In this document: piece by piece, positions 1 through 8,098 of the stretch
How positions within the stretch are numbered: position 1 is the stretch's first letter
Layout of the letters: each line of letters opens with the position of its first letter
NCBI GenBank assembly: GCA_903902705.1
Contig: CAIUVX010000196.1
Location: 1-64,000, forward strand
Reading direction: 5' to 3'
Source of the DNA: an uncultured Methylococcales bacterium
Lineage (GTDB): Bacteria > Pseudomonadota > Gammaproteobacteria > Methylococcales > Methylomonadaceae
DNA: 64,000 nt
Notes under the pieces: generated by a model
Databases searched by the model: none
The model's input: only the letters and a program-made list of their open reading frames with translations
What the model was told of the DNA's origin: nothing
Position numbers and translations under genes: made by a program

Positions 1-1
1 A

Positions 2-517
2 TTTGAAAATGTAGAAGATGTTATTGAAGATTTTAAACAAGCAATGGATAAGATACGGCGCATTAGGCGACTGGATGATAAGCATAATTTTACGCTGGTT
101 TGTAAAGATTTATCACAAGTCGCTAACTTTACCAAAATCGGCAATGATGCGTATCGGTTAATTAAAACCTTAACCCCTGGTCCTTTTACCTTTATTCTCG
201 ATGCCACTCGTGAAGTGCCGCGCAGTTTGCAACATCCTAAGAAAAAAACCATCGGTATACGAATTCCAGATCACCCTGTTACCCAATTATTGTTGCAAGA
301 ATTGGGCGAGGCTTTATTTAGTTCAACCTTAATGTTACCCGAAGAAACCGAAGCATTGACTGATCCTTATGAAATTCGCCAAAAGCTAGAACATGAGCTG
401 GATTTAGTGATCGACGCGGGAATTATTGACTTTGAACCCACCACCATTATTGAATTTTCCAGCACTGGCACAGAAATCATCAGGCAAGGCAAAGGTATTG
501 CTCCGATGTTAGATTAA
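2..517 (+). CDS. yciO: YciO/YrdC-family protein (Sua5-like), 5' truncated
   Basis: This is the C-terminal part of a YrdC/Sua5-fold protein of the YciO subgroup, relatives of the threonylcarbamoyl-AMP synthases that act on tRNA. YciO itself has no firmly settled role. The frame is open from the window edge, so the start lies outside. Visible family features are the run RIRRLDDKHNFTL, the core TPGPFTFIL, the KTIGIRIPDHP segment and the ending PTTIIEF. An internal ATG at 44 is unlikely to be the true start, because the motif-rich N-terminal half is missing. The few residues before position 44 do not clearly match the usual GYALGC region. The M50 protease gene follows after 20 bases, as in many proteobacteria. 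Confidence 0.85.
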   Translation, partial: FENVEDVIEDFKQAMDKIRRIRRLDDKHNFTLVCKDLSQVANFTKIGNDAYRLIKTLTPGPFTFILDATREVPRSLQHPKKKTIGIRIPDHPVTQLLLQELGEALFSSTLMLPEETEALTDPYEIRQKLEHELDLVIDAGIIDFEPTTIIEFSSTGTEIIRQGKGIAPMLD

Positions 518-537
518 CTTTACGAGGATAGCGCATC

Positions 538-1224
538 ATGACCGATAATCTAAGCTTATCAAACCTATTAGCCCTATTAGAGCATATTGCTTTATGGGCA
601 GTGCCTGTTATTTTCGCAATTACCGTCCATGAAGTCGCTCATGGCTGGGTAGCAAAAAAATACGGCGATAATACCGCCTCCATGCTGGGGCGGTTAACGC
701 TCAATCCGATTAAACACATTGATTTAGTTGGATCGATTATTGTGCCAGGCTTACTGTTAATTACAGGCACGGGTTTTATTTTTGGCTGGGCAAAACCTGT
801 ACCCGTTAACCCCAATAACTTTAAAAATCCACGCGCTGATATGGCAGTGGTTGCCTTAGCAGGGCCTGTATCCAATATAGTGATGGCAATTATTTGGGTA
901 TTAGTGGTGCGTATCGGCTTTGCCATCGGCACATCCTCTGAAATAACAGCATCCCTTTTAATTCACATGGGAGGTGCGGGTATCGGTATTAATCTAATGT
1001 TAGCCTTATTAAACTTACTACCCATTCCACCTTTAGATGGTAGTCGTATTTTAAGTTGGTTACTACCACGTCATTTATCACAGTATTACAATCAATTGGA
1101 AAGGCATGGCTTTATTATTTTATTAGCACTGCTATGGACAGGTTTGCTGGGTAAAATATTGGGCTACCCATTGTTCGCAGCTCAAGAATTATTTTTTTCC
1201 CTTGCTGGCACACCAAGTTACTAA
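538..1224 (+). CDS. Site-2 protease family (M50) membrane zinc protease
   Basis: This is an integral membrane metalloprotease of the M50/S2P class, predicted to cleave substrates within or near the membrane; the substrate is unknown. The zinc site HEVAH lies at residues 31-35 inside the first hydrophobic segment, and the second metal motif PPLDGSR (Asp about 167) lies in a later one. Several hydrophobic helices fill the 228 residues, a normal length for the short bacterial group without a PDZ domain. It starts 20 bases after yciO with an AGGAT ribosome site. In many genomes scpA follows closely; here a restriction island separates them. Confidence 0.9.
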   Translation: MTDNLSLSNLLALLEHIALWAVPVIFAITVHEVAHGWVAKKYGDNTASMLGRLTLNPIKHIDLVGSIIVPGLLLITGTGFIFGWAKPVPVNPNNFKNPRADMAVVALAGPVSNIVMAIIWVLVVRIGFAIGTSSEITASLLIHMGGAGIGINLMLALLNLLPIPPLDGSRILSWLLPRHLSQYYNQLERHGFIILLALLWTGLLGKILGYPLFAAQELFFSLAGTPSY

Positions 1225-1260
1225 TTAACCTGAGTTCGAGATAAGAAACTGAGTCTTGCC

Positions 1261-1337
1261 GTCATTGCGTCAGGGATGCCGCAATCCAGAGCCAAGGATG
1301 GCATAGCCAATCACATCCCTAATGACGTGTTTTATAT
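1261..1337. repeat. Dispersed REP-like repeat, copy 1
   Basis: The block has the layout GTCATT, GGATGC-CGCAATCCAG, CCAAGGATGG and then ACGTGTTTTATA. A related copy with the same order of blocks lies at 24523-24664. Such imperfect palindromic elements are common intergenic repeats in proteobacteria. It sits just after the M50 gene, in the 293-base gap before mod. Confidence 0.6.
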
Positions 1338-1390
1338 ATCCGAATTTATTACCGTTAACTTATGTACTTAATAAGTAATCGCTCAAAAGT

Positions 1391-1469
1391 CTTTTAACAG
1401 GAGTAAAACAGCTTTAGCTGTTTTCTAGCCAATAGCTAAAGCTATTGGACTCCAGCGAAATGTTAAAAA
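1391..1469. repeat. Nested palindromic element (two hairpins in an outer stem)
   Basis: Two perfect 20-base hairpins (1405-1424 and 1429-1448, each with 9-bp arms) stand side by side. They are enclosed by GGAGT (1400-1404) pairing with ACTCC (1449-1453), and further out by TTTTAACA (1392-1399) pairing with TGTTAAAA (1461-1468). The fold is a three-way junction of about 80 bases. It resembles a REP/MITE-type element at the edge of the restriction island. No transposase is adjacent. Confidence 0.6.
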
Positions 1470-1517
1470 AGATATGCTTACCTCTCTACCGCGTTAAATT
1501 TATAACCAGACAATCTA

Positions 1518-3071
1518 ATGATAGAAGAAAAAAGCCTTGATGTTTTCGCCGCTAAACTAGCGCAGTTACGCGAATTATTCCCCGAAGTATTAACCGAAGG
1601 AAAAATTGATTTTAAACGCCTAAGAGCGTTATTAGGCGATGAAGTCAGTTTTAATAAAGAACATTATGAACTTAGTTGGGCGGGTAAATCAGACGCACGC
1701 GCACAGATTCAACAAACCACCAGCGCGACTTTAATTCCTTCGGAATCCAAACTCATGAGTTTGGATTCCCCGCAAAGCGGCAATCTTTTTATCGAAGGCG
1801 AAAATTTAGAAGTGCTACACGTTTTGCAGCGGTCATATTTTGGCAAAATCAAAATGATCTATATAGACCCGCCTTATAACACAGGTAATGACAGTTTTGT
1901 TTATCCCGATGATTATAGCGAACGGCAGGATGAATATAAAAAACGCGCAGGTATTACCGATAACAACGGCTTTTTAAATAAACAGGATTGCTGGAAAAAG
2001 AATAATAAAGAAAACGGACAATTTCATTCCGTGTGGTTATCCATGATGTACCCGCGTTTATATCTGGCGCGTAATCTATTGCGTGAAGATGGGGTTATCT
2101 TTATATCCATTGATGATAATGAACAGGCGAATTTAAAATTATTATGTGATGAGATATTTGGGGCGGAGAATTTTGTAGGCACTATTTCATGGAAAAATAA
2201 ATATGGAGCAGGTGCAAAAACTAAAACTTTTATAGAAGTCCATGAGTATATTTTATGCTACTCAAAATCACCAATTTTTGATATTCAATCACAATTATCT
2301 GACGAACAAATATCAGAGTACGAAAAAAATAAAGACGATAAATATGCTCAACGTGGTGGATACATTACCCAACCTCTTATGACCAATAGTCTTGATGATA
2401 GAACAAGTCTCCAATATGAAATCCAATATTGTGGTGAAGTTATAAAACCAAGAAAACAATGGGTTTGGAGTCGAGATAGGCTTGAAGATGCCATTAGAAA
2501 TAATGAAGTAGTATTTAAAAAAAAGAATGATGGTAAATATAGCGTAAGAGCAAAAATTTATCTAAAAAATGAACAAGGCATGATAAGAAAAGGAAAGCCT
2601 CTTTCATCTATTAATGGCCCATTTAACCAGCAGGGCACACAAGACGTTGAGAAACTTCTTGGCGAAAAAATATTTAGTTTCCCCAAACCAGTATCTTTGT
2701 TATTGAGATTTTTTGAATTCACTGTGAATGGCGATGAAACAAAAGATGGTATTTACTTAGACTTCTTCTCAGGCAGCGGCACAACCGCCCACGCCGTCCT
2801 AGACCTAAACGAACAAGACGGAGGTAATCGCCAGTTTATTTGCGTTCAACTCCCAGAACACTTAGACGAAAACAGCGAAGCCTACAAAGCAGGTTACAAA
2901 ACCATTGCCGATATTTGCAAAGCCAGAATAAACAAAGTCATAGCAAAAATCCAAGCCGAACGCGATAACCAAAAACAAACCGATTTAATTCCCGAAACCC
3001 AAAAACAAATCTCGGCTTTAAAAGTTTCAAACTCGCCCCCAGCAATTTTAAACAATGGCGCGGTGATATAG
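1518..3071 (+). CDS. mod: Type III restriction-modification DNA methyltransferase (Mod), main fragment
   Basis: This is an adenine-specific DNA methyltransferase of a type III system, methylating the recognition site and giving the complex its specificity. DPPYNTG (motif IV) is near residue 117 and FSGSGTT (motif I, SAM binding) near residue 416, the order of the beta group. The region between them (about residues 200-380) would hold target recognition and is AT-rich with different codon use. The frame runs out at 3071 with a tail (SNSPPAILNNGAVI) unlike Mod proteins, whereas the -1 frame continues with FKLAPSNFKQWRGD, a typical Mod C-terminus. The break maps to the A5 tract at 3001-3005. Res follows downstream, with a GxxExxY gene between. 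Confidence 0.85.
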   Translation: MIEEKSLDVFAAKLAQLRELFPEVLTEGKIDFKRLRALLGDEVSFNKEHYELSWAGKSDARAQIQQTTSATLIPSESKLMSLDSPQSGNLFIEGENLEVLHVLQRSYFGKIKMIYIDPPYNTGNDSFVYPDDYSERQDEYKKRAGITDNNGFLNKQDCWKKNNKENGQFHSVWLSMMYPRLYLARNLLREDGVIFISIDDNEQANLKLLCDEIFGAENFVGTISWKNKYGAGAKTKTFIEVHEYILCYSKSPIFDIQSQLSDEQISEYEKNKDDKYAQRGGYITQPLMTNSLDDRTSLQYEIQYCGEVIKPRKQWVWSRDRLEDAIRNNEVVFKKKNDGKYSVRAKIYLKNEQGMIRKGKPLSSINGPFNQQGTQDVEKLLGEKIFSFPKPVSLLLRFFEFTVNGDETKDGIYLDFFSGSGTTAHAVLDLNEQDGGNRQFICVQLPEHLDENSEAYKAGYKTIADICKARINKVIAKIQAERDNQKQTDLIPETQKQISALKVSNSPPAILNNGAVI

Positions 3072-3412
3072 GCGAAACTGAATTATTAACACAACTGGAA
3101 TTATTCAAAGACAGCGAACAACCAGACAGCGAAAACTACGCCATGCTGATTGAATTATTATTAAAAGCAGGTTTTCCGTTAACCGCCCATATTGAAACAA
3201 AAAATATTGCAGGACAACAACTCTATAACGTAGAATCAGGAAAGATATTATTCTTTTTTGATGACTATAACGACAGCGTAAAAGACTTTATTTTTACCCT
3301 AAAACCTAATAGCGTTGTCTGTTTAAATAGAGTATTTAAAAATAACGATCAAGCATTAACAAACTTCCAACTCAGTTTAAAAGATGCAGGTATTGAATTA
3401 CAAATTATTTAA
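3005..3412 (+). pseudogene. mod: C-terminal remainder of Mod, separated by a frameshift
   Basis: Read from 3005 this frame gives TNLGFKSFKLAPSNFKQWRGD and then a conserved type III Mod tail ending GIELQII at 3412. Joined to the upstream frame it restores a protein of about 630 residues, the usual Mod length. One missing A in the A5 run at 3001-3005, or a -1 slip on AAA there, would connect the two. An internal ATG at 3143 opens an 89-residue stretch, but this has no separate start context. It could be a true mutation, a phase-variable tract or a sequencing error. Confidence 0.75.
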
Positions 3413-3417
3413 TTTTT

Positions 3418-3503
3418 TTGTCCACGAAAAGCACGAAAGACACGAAAAAATTTTAAACTTTTTTGTTGTTTTTTTTCGTGCTTTTCGTGTCTTTCGTGGA
3501 CAA
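3418..3503. repeat. Large hairpin repeat upstream of the GxxExxY gene
   Basis: The left arm begins TTGTCCACGAAAAGCACGAA (3418 on) and the right arm ends TTTCGTGTCTTTCGTGGACAA (to 3503). The arms are about 33 bases and pair imperfectly, because two short CACGAA-type units are swapped in order. A second copy is at 3913-3987. Together the two copies bracket the GxxExxY gene. Confidence 0.8.
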
Positions 3504-3523
3504 TATTTTAAAAAGGTATAAAA

Positions 3524-3904
3524 ATGAATAACGATATTTGGTATAGAAATGAATGCTATCAAATACAAGGTGCTGTATTTGAAGTATATCGGGAAATGGG
3601 CTGTGGTTTTCTGGAAGCAGTTTATCAAGAGTGCATGGCAAAAGAATTATTAAAAAGAAAAGTTCCCTTTGTTGAACAACAAGAATTAAAACTGTTCTAT
3701 AAAGGTGAGGCTTTGCAGAAAAAATATATTTCAGATTTTGTATGTTATGAATCTATTATTGTTGAGATCAAAGCACTTTCTGATACAACAGATACACATA
3801 AAGCACAAGTAATAAACTATTTAAAAGCAACAGGAATGCGACTGGGTTTATTAATAAATTTTGGATGTCATCCAAAAGCAACGGTTAAACGGATAGTATT
3901 ATAA
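3524..3904 (+). CDS. GxxExxY protein
   Basis: This 126-residue protein belongs to the GxxExxY family, named after the motif seen here as GFLEAVY (about residues 28-34). The family is predicted to have a PD-(D/E)XK nuclease-like fold; here KKYISDFVCY followed by IIVEIKAL gives the Asp and the ExK pair. Its biological role is not known. The gene has its own ribosome site (AAAAGG before ATG 3524) and is bracketed by two copies of a large hairpin repeat. It lies between mod and res, where no third gene is required, so it looks like an inserted cassette. Confidence 0.85.
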   Translation: MNNDIWYRNECYQIQGAVFEVYREMGCGFLEAVYQECMAKELLKRKVPFVEQQELKLFYKGEALQKKYISDFVCYESIIVEIKALSDTTDTHKAQVINYLKATGMRLGLLINFGCHPKATVKRIVL

Positions 3905-3912
3905 TATTTTTT

Positions 3913-3987
3913 TTGTCCACGAAAGATACGAAAAGCACGAAAATTTTTTATTTGTTTTTTCGTGCTTTTCGTGTCTTTCGTGGACAA
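3913..3987. repeat. Large hairpin repeat downstream of the GxxExxY gene
   Basis: The arms at 3913-3943 and 3955-3987 pair almost perfectly, with one G-T wobble and the core GTCCACGAAAG/CTTTCGTGGAC. It is the second copy of the element at 3418-3503. A reading frame could be opened at GTG 3962 inside the right arm, but the translated hairpin is not part of the Res family. Confidence 0.85.
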
Positions 3988-4030
3988 TATATTTTTTGTG
4001 GACAAAATAATATATAAACAAGGTAATATT

Positions 4031-6727
4031 GTGAAATTAGAATTTGATGGACACCAAGATTATCAATTAGATGCAATACAAGCGGTGATTGCTATTTTTG
4101 AAGGGCAGCCTTTAGCCAAGAGTAATTTTGAAGTGTCATTAAAAAGCGAAGTTTCTTCTTTGGCTTTTTCTGATAATGGCATTGCTAATCAACTGGTATT
4201 AACACCTGAATCCATATTAGCCAATATCCAAGCGATCCAAACAAAAAACGGATTGACTATTTCAAATAAGCTAGAAGAAAGCGGCGATATTCCTTTGAAC
4301 TTTACCATTGAAATGGAAACAGGAACGGGTAAAACTTACGTTTATTTACGCACCATTTATGAACTCAATAAACACTATGGTTTTTTAAAATTTGTTATTG
4401 TTGTGCCTAGTGTGGCAATTCGTGAAGGTGTGGTTAAAAATTTACAAATAACCCAAACCCATTTCCAAGGACTTTATAATAATACGCCCGTTAATGCGGT
4501 GATGTATGACAGCAAAAACTATTCAGCGTTGCGTAACTTTGCTACCTCTAACGCTATTCAAGTGTTAGTGATTAATATTGACAGTTTTGCTAGAGATTCT
4601 GCAATTATTAATCAAGTGCGTGAAACAGGTATTAAGCCGATTGAATATATTCAACATTCACGCCCGATAGTGATTATTGATGAACCGCAAAATATGGAAA
4701 CTGATATAAGAAAAGCGGCACTGACTAATCTTAATCCCTTATGTACCTTACGTTACAGTGCGACACATAAAAATCTATATAATTTACTGTATAGTTTGAA
4801 TCCCGTTCAAGCTTATGATAAAGGATTAGTTAAACAAATTGAAATTGATGGTATTACTAGCGATAACAATAACAGCGCGGCGTTTATCGCTTTTAAAAAG
4901 CTAATGGTAGGAAAACGTAAATTACAAGCCAAAGTATCTATTTATGTGAATGACAATAATGGCGTTAATTCAAAAGACATAACGCTAGATATTGGCAATG
5001 ATTTATTTCAAAAATCCAATGGTCGAGATTCTTATAAAGAGGGTTTTATTTTAAATTCGATTAATGCCGAGCAAGGAACAGTAGAATTTTCGGGTGGTTT
5101 AGTATTGCAAGAAGGCGAAACACAAGGCGGATTAAATGATGAAGTTTTAAAATTTCAAATTGAGCGCACTGTTGAAAGCCATTTTGAAAAAGTAGTTAAA
5201 TTAAAACCGCTAGGTATCAAGGTTTTATCGTTATTTTTTATCGATAGAGTTGCCAATTATCGTGACTACACGCTAGACAGTAATGCACAGCAAGGCAAGT
5301 TTGCGTTGTGGTTTGAAGCCGCCTTTACTAAAACGGCACAAAAGAAAGTCTATGCTGGATTAATTCCTTTTGCGGTGCATGAGGTTCATAACGGTTATTT
5401 TTCGTGCGAGAAAAAAACTGTGGGTAAGGATAAAAAAGAATTGTGGATTGATTCTAAAGAAAAAAATACTAAAGCGGATGAAGACACTTATAGCCTGATT
5501 ATGAAGGAAAAAGAACGGTTATTAAGTTTAAATGAACCGTTGCAATTTATTTTCTCGCACAGTGCGTTGCGTGAAGGCTGGGATAATCCGAATGTATTTC
5601 AAATCTGCACCTTAAATGAAACTAAAAGCGAATTAAAAAAACGCCAAGAAATTGGGCGCGGTTTACGTTTGCCTGTTAATGCGGCAGGGATTCGTATTAA
5701 AGATAAAGCGGTTAATATATTAACAGTGATTGCTAATGAAAGTTATGAGGATTTTTCCAAGGCGTTACAACGTGAAATTGAAAGCGAAACCAGCGTTGAT
5801 TTCTCTGGAAGAATTAAAAATAAGCGCGATAAAGGAACTGTTAAATTATCAAAAGAATTAACACTGGAAAACTACCCGTTATTGTTTGAGATTTGGGGAA
5901 AAATTAAACAGAAAACCCGCTATTCTGTTAATTATTCAACTGAAAATTTAATTAAAGCCGCTGCAAAAAACTTACAAGATTTTCAAAGTTTTCCATTGAC
6001 TAAAAAGCCTTCATTAGAATCACGAAAATTTTCATTACAGTTCAGTAATGAAGGTATTGATGGAACACTAAAAAATACTGCTAGAAAAGAAGTTGAGGAA
6101 TTTAATTATCCTATTCCAGATGTTTATGCTTATATTCAAAACCGCGTTAATGTCAGTAGAAATACTGTTTATGAAGTATTAAAACAATCTGGACGTTATA
6201 ATGAATTAGCGATTAATCCACAGTTATTTTTGGATAAAGTAGTCGTGGCAATTCGTAATACTTTAAATAGCCTGTTAGTTGATGGTATCGAGTATCATAA
6301 AATTAACGGTTCATTTTATGAAATGAGTTTGTTTGATGGTGAAGAAATAGAAACCTACTTAGATAATTTATTAGCGGTATCTAAAGATAAACAGGATAAA
6401 ACTCTATTTAATTATTATCCTGTCGATAGTGATATTGAACGAAAATTTGCGCGTGATTGTGAAGCGGAAGAGGCTATTAAATTTTTCTTTAAACTGCCAC
6501 ACGGTTTTAAAATACCAACACCTATAGGCAATTATGTTCCTGATTGGGCGATACTATTGGACAATGATAAACGACTTTATTTTGTAACTGAGACTAAGGG
6601 ATCATTAAACACACAAGATCGCAGAGTCAGTGAAAATATGAAAATTACTTATGCTGAAAAACATTTTGAGTTATTCAAATCGAATGCTGTTAGTTACAAA
6701 TTGGCAGTGACAACTAAGGATTTATAA
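4031..6727 (+). CDS. res: Type III restriction endonuclease subunit (Res)
   Basis: This is the ATP-dependent translocating and cleaving subunit that works with Mod. GTG 4031 is chosen as start: AAGG lies seven bases upstream and the product begins VKLEFDGHQDYQLDAIQAV, as Res proteins do. The longer frame from 3962 would translate a hairpin repeat. Seen are the Walker A motif ETGTGKT (about residue 97), the DExx-type box IIDEPQNM (about 215), the helicase C-terminal segment ending EIGRGLRLPV, and a C-terminal PD-(D/E)XK nuclease with VPDWAI (about 837) and ETKGS (about 854). It is about 898 residues and looks intact. Its TAA stop overlaps the scpA ATG by one base. Confidence 0.9.
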   Translation: MKLEFDGHQDYQLDAIQAVIAIFEGQPLAKSNFEVSLKSEVSSLAFSDNGIANQLVLTPESILANIQAIQTKNGLTISNKLEESGDIPLNFTIEMETGTGKTYVYLRTIYELNKHYGFLKFVIVVPSVAIREGVVKNLQITQTHFQGLYNNTPVNAVMYDSKNYSALRNFATSNAIQVLVINIDSFARDSAIINQVRETGIKPIEYIQHSRPIVIIDEPQNMETDIRKAALTNLNPLCTLRYSATHKNLYNLLYSLNPVQAYDKGLVKQIEIDGITSDNNNSAAFIAFKKLMVGKRKLQAKVSIYVNDNNGVNSKDITLDIGNDLFQKSNGRDSYKEGFILNSINAEQGTVEFSGGLVLQEGETQGGLNDEVLKFQIERTVESHFEKVVKLKPLGIKVLSLFFIDRVANYRDYTLDSNAQQGKFALWFEAAFTKTAQKKVYAGLIPFAVHEVHNGYFSCEKKTVGKDKKELWIDSKEKNTKADEDTYSLIMKEKERLLSLNEPLQFIFSHSALREGWDNPNVFQICTLNETKSELKKRQEIGRGLRLPVNAAGIRIKDKAVNILTVIANESYEDFSKALQREIESETSVDFSGRIKNKRDKGTVKLSKELTLENYPLLFEIWGKIKQKTRYSVNYSTENLIKAAAKNLQDFQSFPLTKKPSLESRKFSLQFSNEGIDGTLKNTARKEVEEFNYPIPDVYAYIQNRVNVSRNTVYEVLKQSGRYNELAINPQLFLDKVVVAIRNTLNSLLVDGIEYHKINGSFYEMSLFDGEEIETYLDNLLAVSKDKQDKTLFNYYPVDSDIERKFARDCEAEEAIKFFFKLPHGFKIPTPIGNYVPDWAILLDNDKRLYFVTETKGSLNTQDRRVSENMKITYAEKHFELFKSNAVSYKLAVTTKDL

Positions 6728-7512
6728 TGGATGCAATAGCTATACTTCCAACGCTGGCGACGGTCAACGGCGCATTAGTTCATACTCTGCCAGACGACTT
6801 GTATATTCCACCAGACGCGCTAGAAGTATTGCTGGATACCTTTGAAGGGCCATTAGATTTATTATTATATTTAATCAAACGGCAAAATCTCGACATTATC
6901 AATATTCCCATTGCCCAGATTACCCAGCAATATATCGCTTATATTCAACTGATGGGTGTATTGAATATCAATATGGCTGCCGAATATTTACTCATGGCGG
7001 CGTTATTGGCAGAAATAAAATCTCGAATGTTATTGCCTAGACAGCCAGACATTCAAGCTGAGGAAGAAGATCCACGCGCCACGCTGATTCGCCGATTGCA
7101 AGAATATGAGTGTATTAAAAATGTCGCTGAACAAATAGATGCCCTGCCCCGCATGGAACGTGAATTATTTTCTACCTTGGTTGATGTCTCTACGTTAAGC
7201 GTCGCTCAACCCTTGCCAGAACTGCCATTACAAGACTTATTATTGGCTTTTCAAGCGGTGTTAAAACGTGTCGATCAACACAGTCATCATCAAATTACCC
7301 AAGAACCGTTATCTGTCCGTGAACGTATGACCCATATTTTAGATACCCTTAACTCTGTTGATAGCTGTATTTTTTCACAACTTTTTCGACAAATAGAAGG
7401 ACGTGCGGGGGTGGTAGTGACTTTTTTGGCAATACTTGAATTGGGTAAAGAAGCCTTGATAGAAATTATCCAAATCGAACCCTACAGCGAATTACGCGTT
7501 AAAGCCATTTAA
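6727..7512 (+). CDS. scpA: Segregation and condensation protein A (ScpA kleisin)
   Basis: ScpA is the kleisin that bridges the SMC heads in the SMC-ScpAB condensin acting in chromosome segregation. The family hallmark FEGPLDLLLYLIKRQ is near residues 39-53, followed by NIPIAQITQQY and a winged-helix C-terminal end. At 261 residues it is of normal length. It starts one base inside the res stop codon (TAATG), with AAGGA six bases before ATG, so it may be translationally coupled to res. ScpB follows after four bases. It normally follows the M50 or yciO genes; here the restriction island has been placed directly before it. Confidence 0.93.
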   Translation: MDAIAILPTLATVNGALVHTLPDDLYIPPDALEVLLDTFEGPLDLLLYLIKRQNLDIINIPIAQITQQYIAYIQLMGVLNINMAAEYLLMAALLAEIKSRMLLPRQPDIQAEEEDPRATLIRRLQEYECIKNVAEQIDALPRMERELFSTLVDVSTLSVAQPLPELPLQDLLLAFQAVLKRVDQHSHHQITQEPLSVRERMTHILDTLNSVDSCIFSQLFRQIEGRAGVVVTFLAILELGKEALIEIIQIEPYSELRVKAI

Positions 7513-7516
7513 TAAC

Positions 7517-8098
7517 ATGGACATTAAACACATTGTTGAAGCTATTTTATTTGCTGCCCATCGTCCGATGAGTGTTAAACAAATACAACAGGTTTTTCCT
7601 GAGCTAGAACAGCCAGAGCTAACTGAGATACAGACAGCTATCGATGCCATCATCGACGACTATCGACCACACCCTATTGAATTAAAACTCATAGCAAGCG
7701 GTTATCGCTTTCAAGTCAAAGCTGAATTATCGCCTTGGGTTGCTCGTTTATTTGAAGAAAAACCACCAAAATATTCCCGCGCCCTGATGGAAACCCTCGC
7801 TATTATTGCCTATCGACAACCTGTCACCCGTGGTGATATAGAAGATATACGCGGAGTTAGCGTTAGTTCTAGTATTATACAAACCTTATTAGAGCGCGAA
7901 TGGATCAAAGTCATCGGACAAAAACCCGTTCCAGGTCGCCCCAGCCTATATGGCACAAGCAAACAATTCTTAGATTATTTCAATTTAAGCACTTTAACCG
8001 AACTACCGACCTTAGAAGAAATACACTCATTGAATGAGTCGATAGCTGATAATCCCACACCACAGGCAAGCCGTGAAAACCCCCAAACAACAACGTAA
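7517..8098 (+). CDS. scpB: Segregation and condensation protein B (ScpB)
   Basis: ScpB is the paired winged-helix partner of ScpA in the SMC condensin. The 193-residue product shows the opening IVEAILFAAHRPMS and the conserved central segments METLAIIAYRQPVTRGDIE and VPGRPSLYGTS. A polar tail follows. It starts four bases after scpA and its last 26 bases overlap the GTG-started rluB, so the three genes form one unit. Confidence 0.93.
   Translation: MDIKHIVEAILFAAHRPMSVKQIQQVFPELEQPELTEIQTAIDAIIDDYRPHPIELKLIASGYRFQVKAELSPWVARLFEEKPPKYSRALMETLAIIAYRQPVTRGDIEDIRGVSVSSSIIQTLLEREWIKVIGQKPVPGRPSLYGTSKQFLDYFNLSTLTELPTLEEIHSLNESIADNPTPQASRENPQTTT

Noticed and set aside
2997-3010. Programmed -1 frameshift in mod
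   Set aside because: No proper X-XXY-YYZ slippery heptamer and no stimulatory structure was identified; a tract mutation, phase variation or sequence error is simpler.
3398-3641. Minus-strand frames over the hairpin before the GxxExxY gene
   Set aside because: They translate the inverted repeat and overlap the start of a recognised gene.
3962-4030. Extended N-terminus of Res from GTG 3962
   Set aside because: It would translate the right arm of a hairpin repeat; GTG 4031 has the ribosome site and fits the family start.
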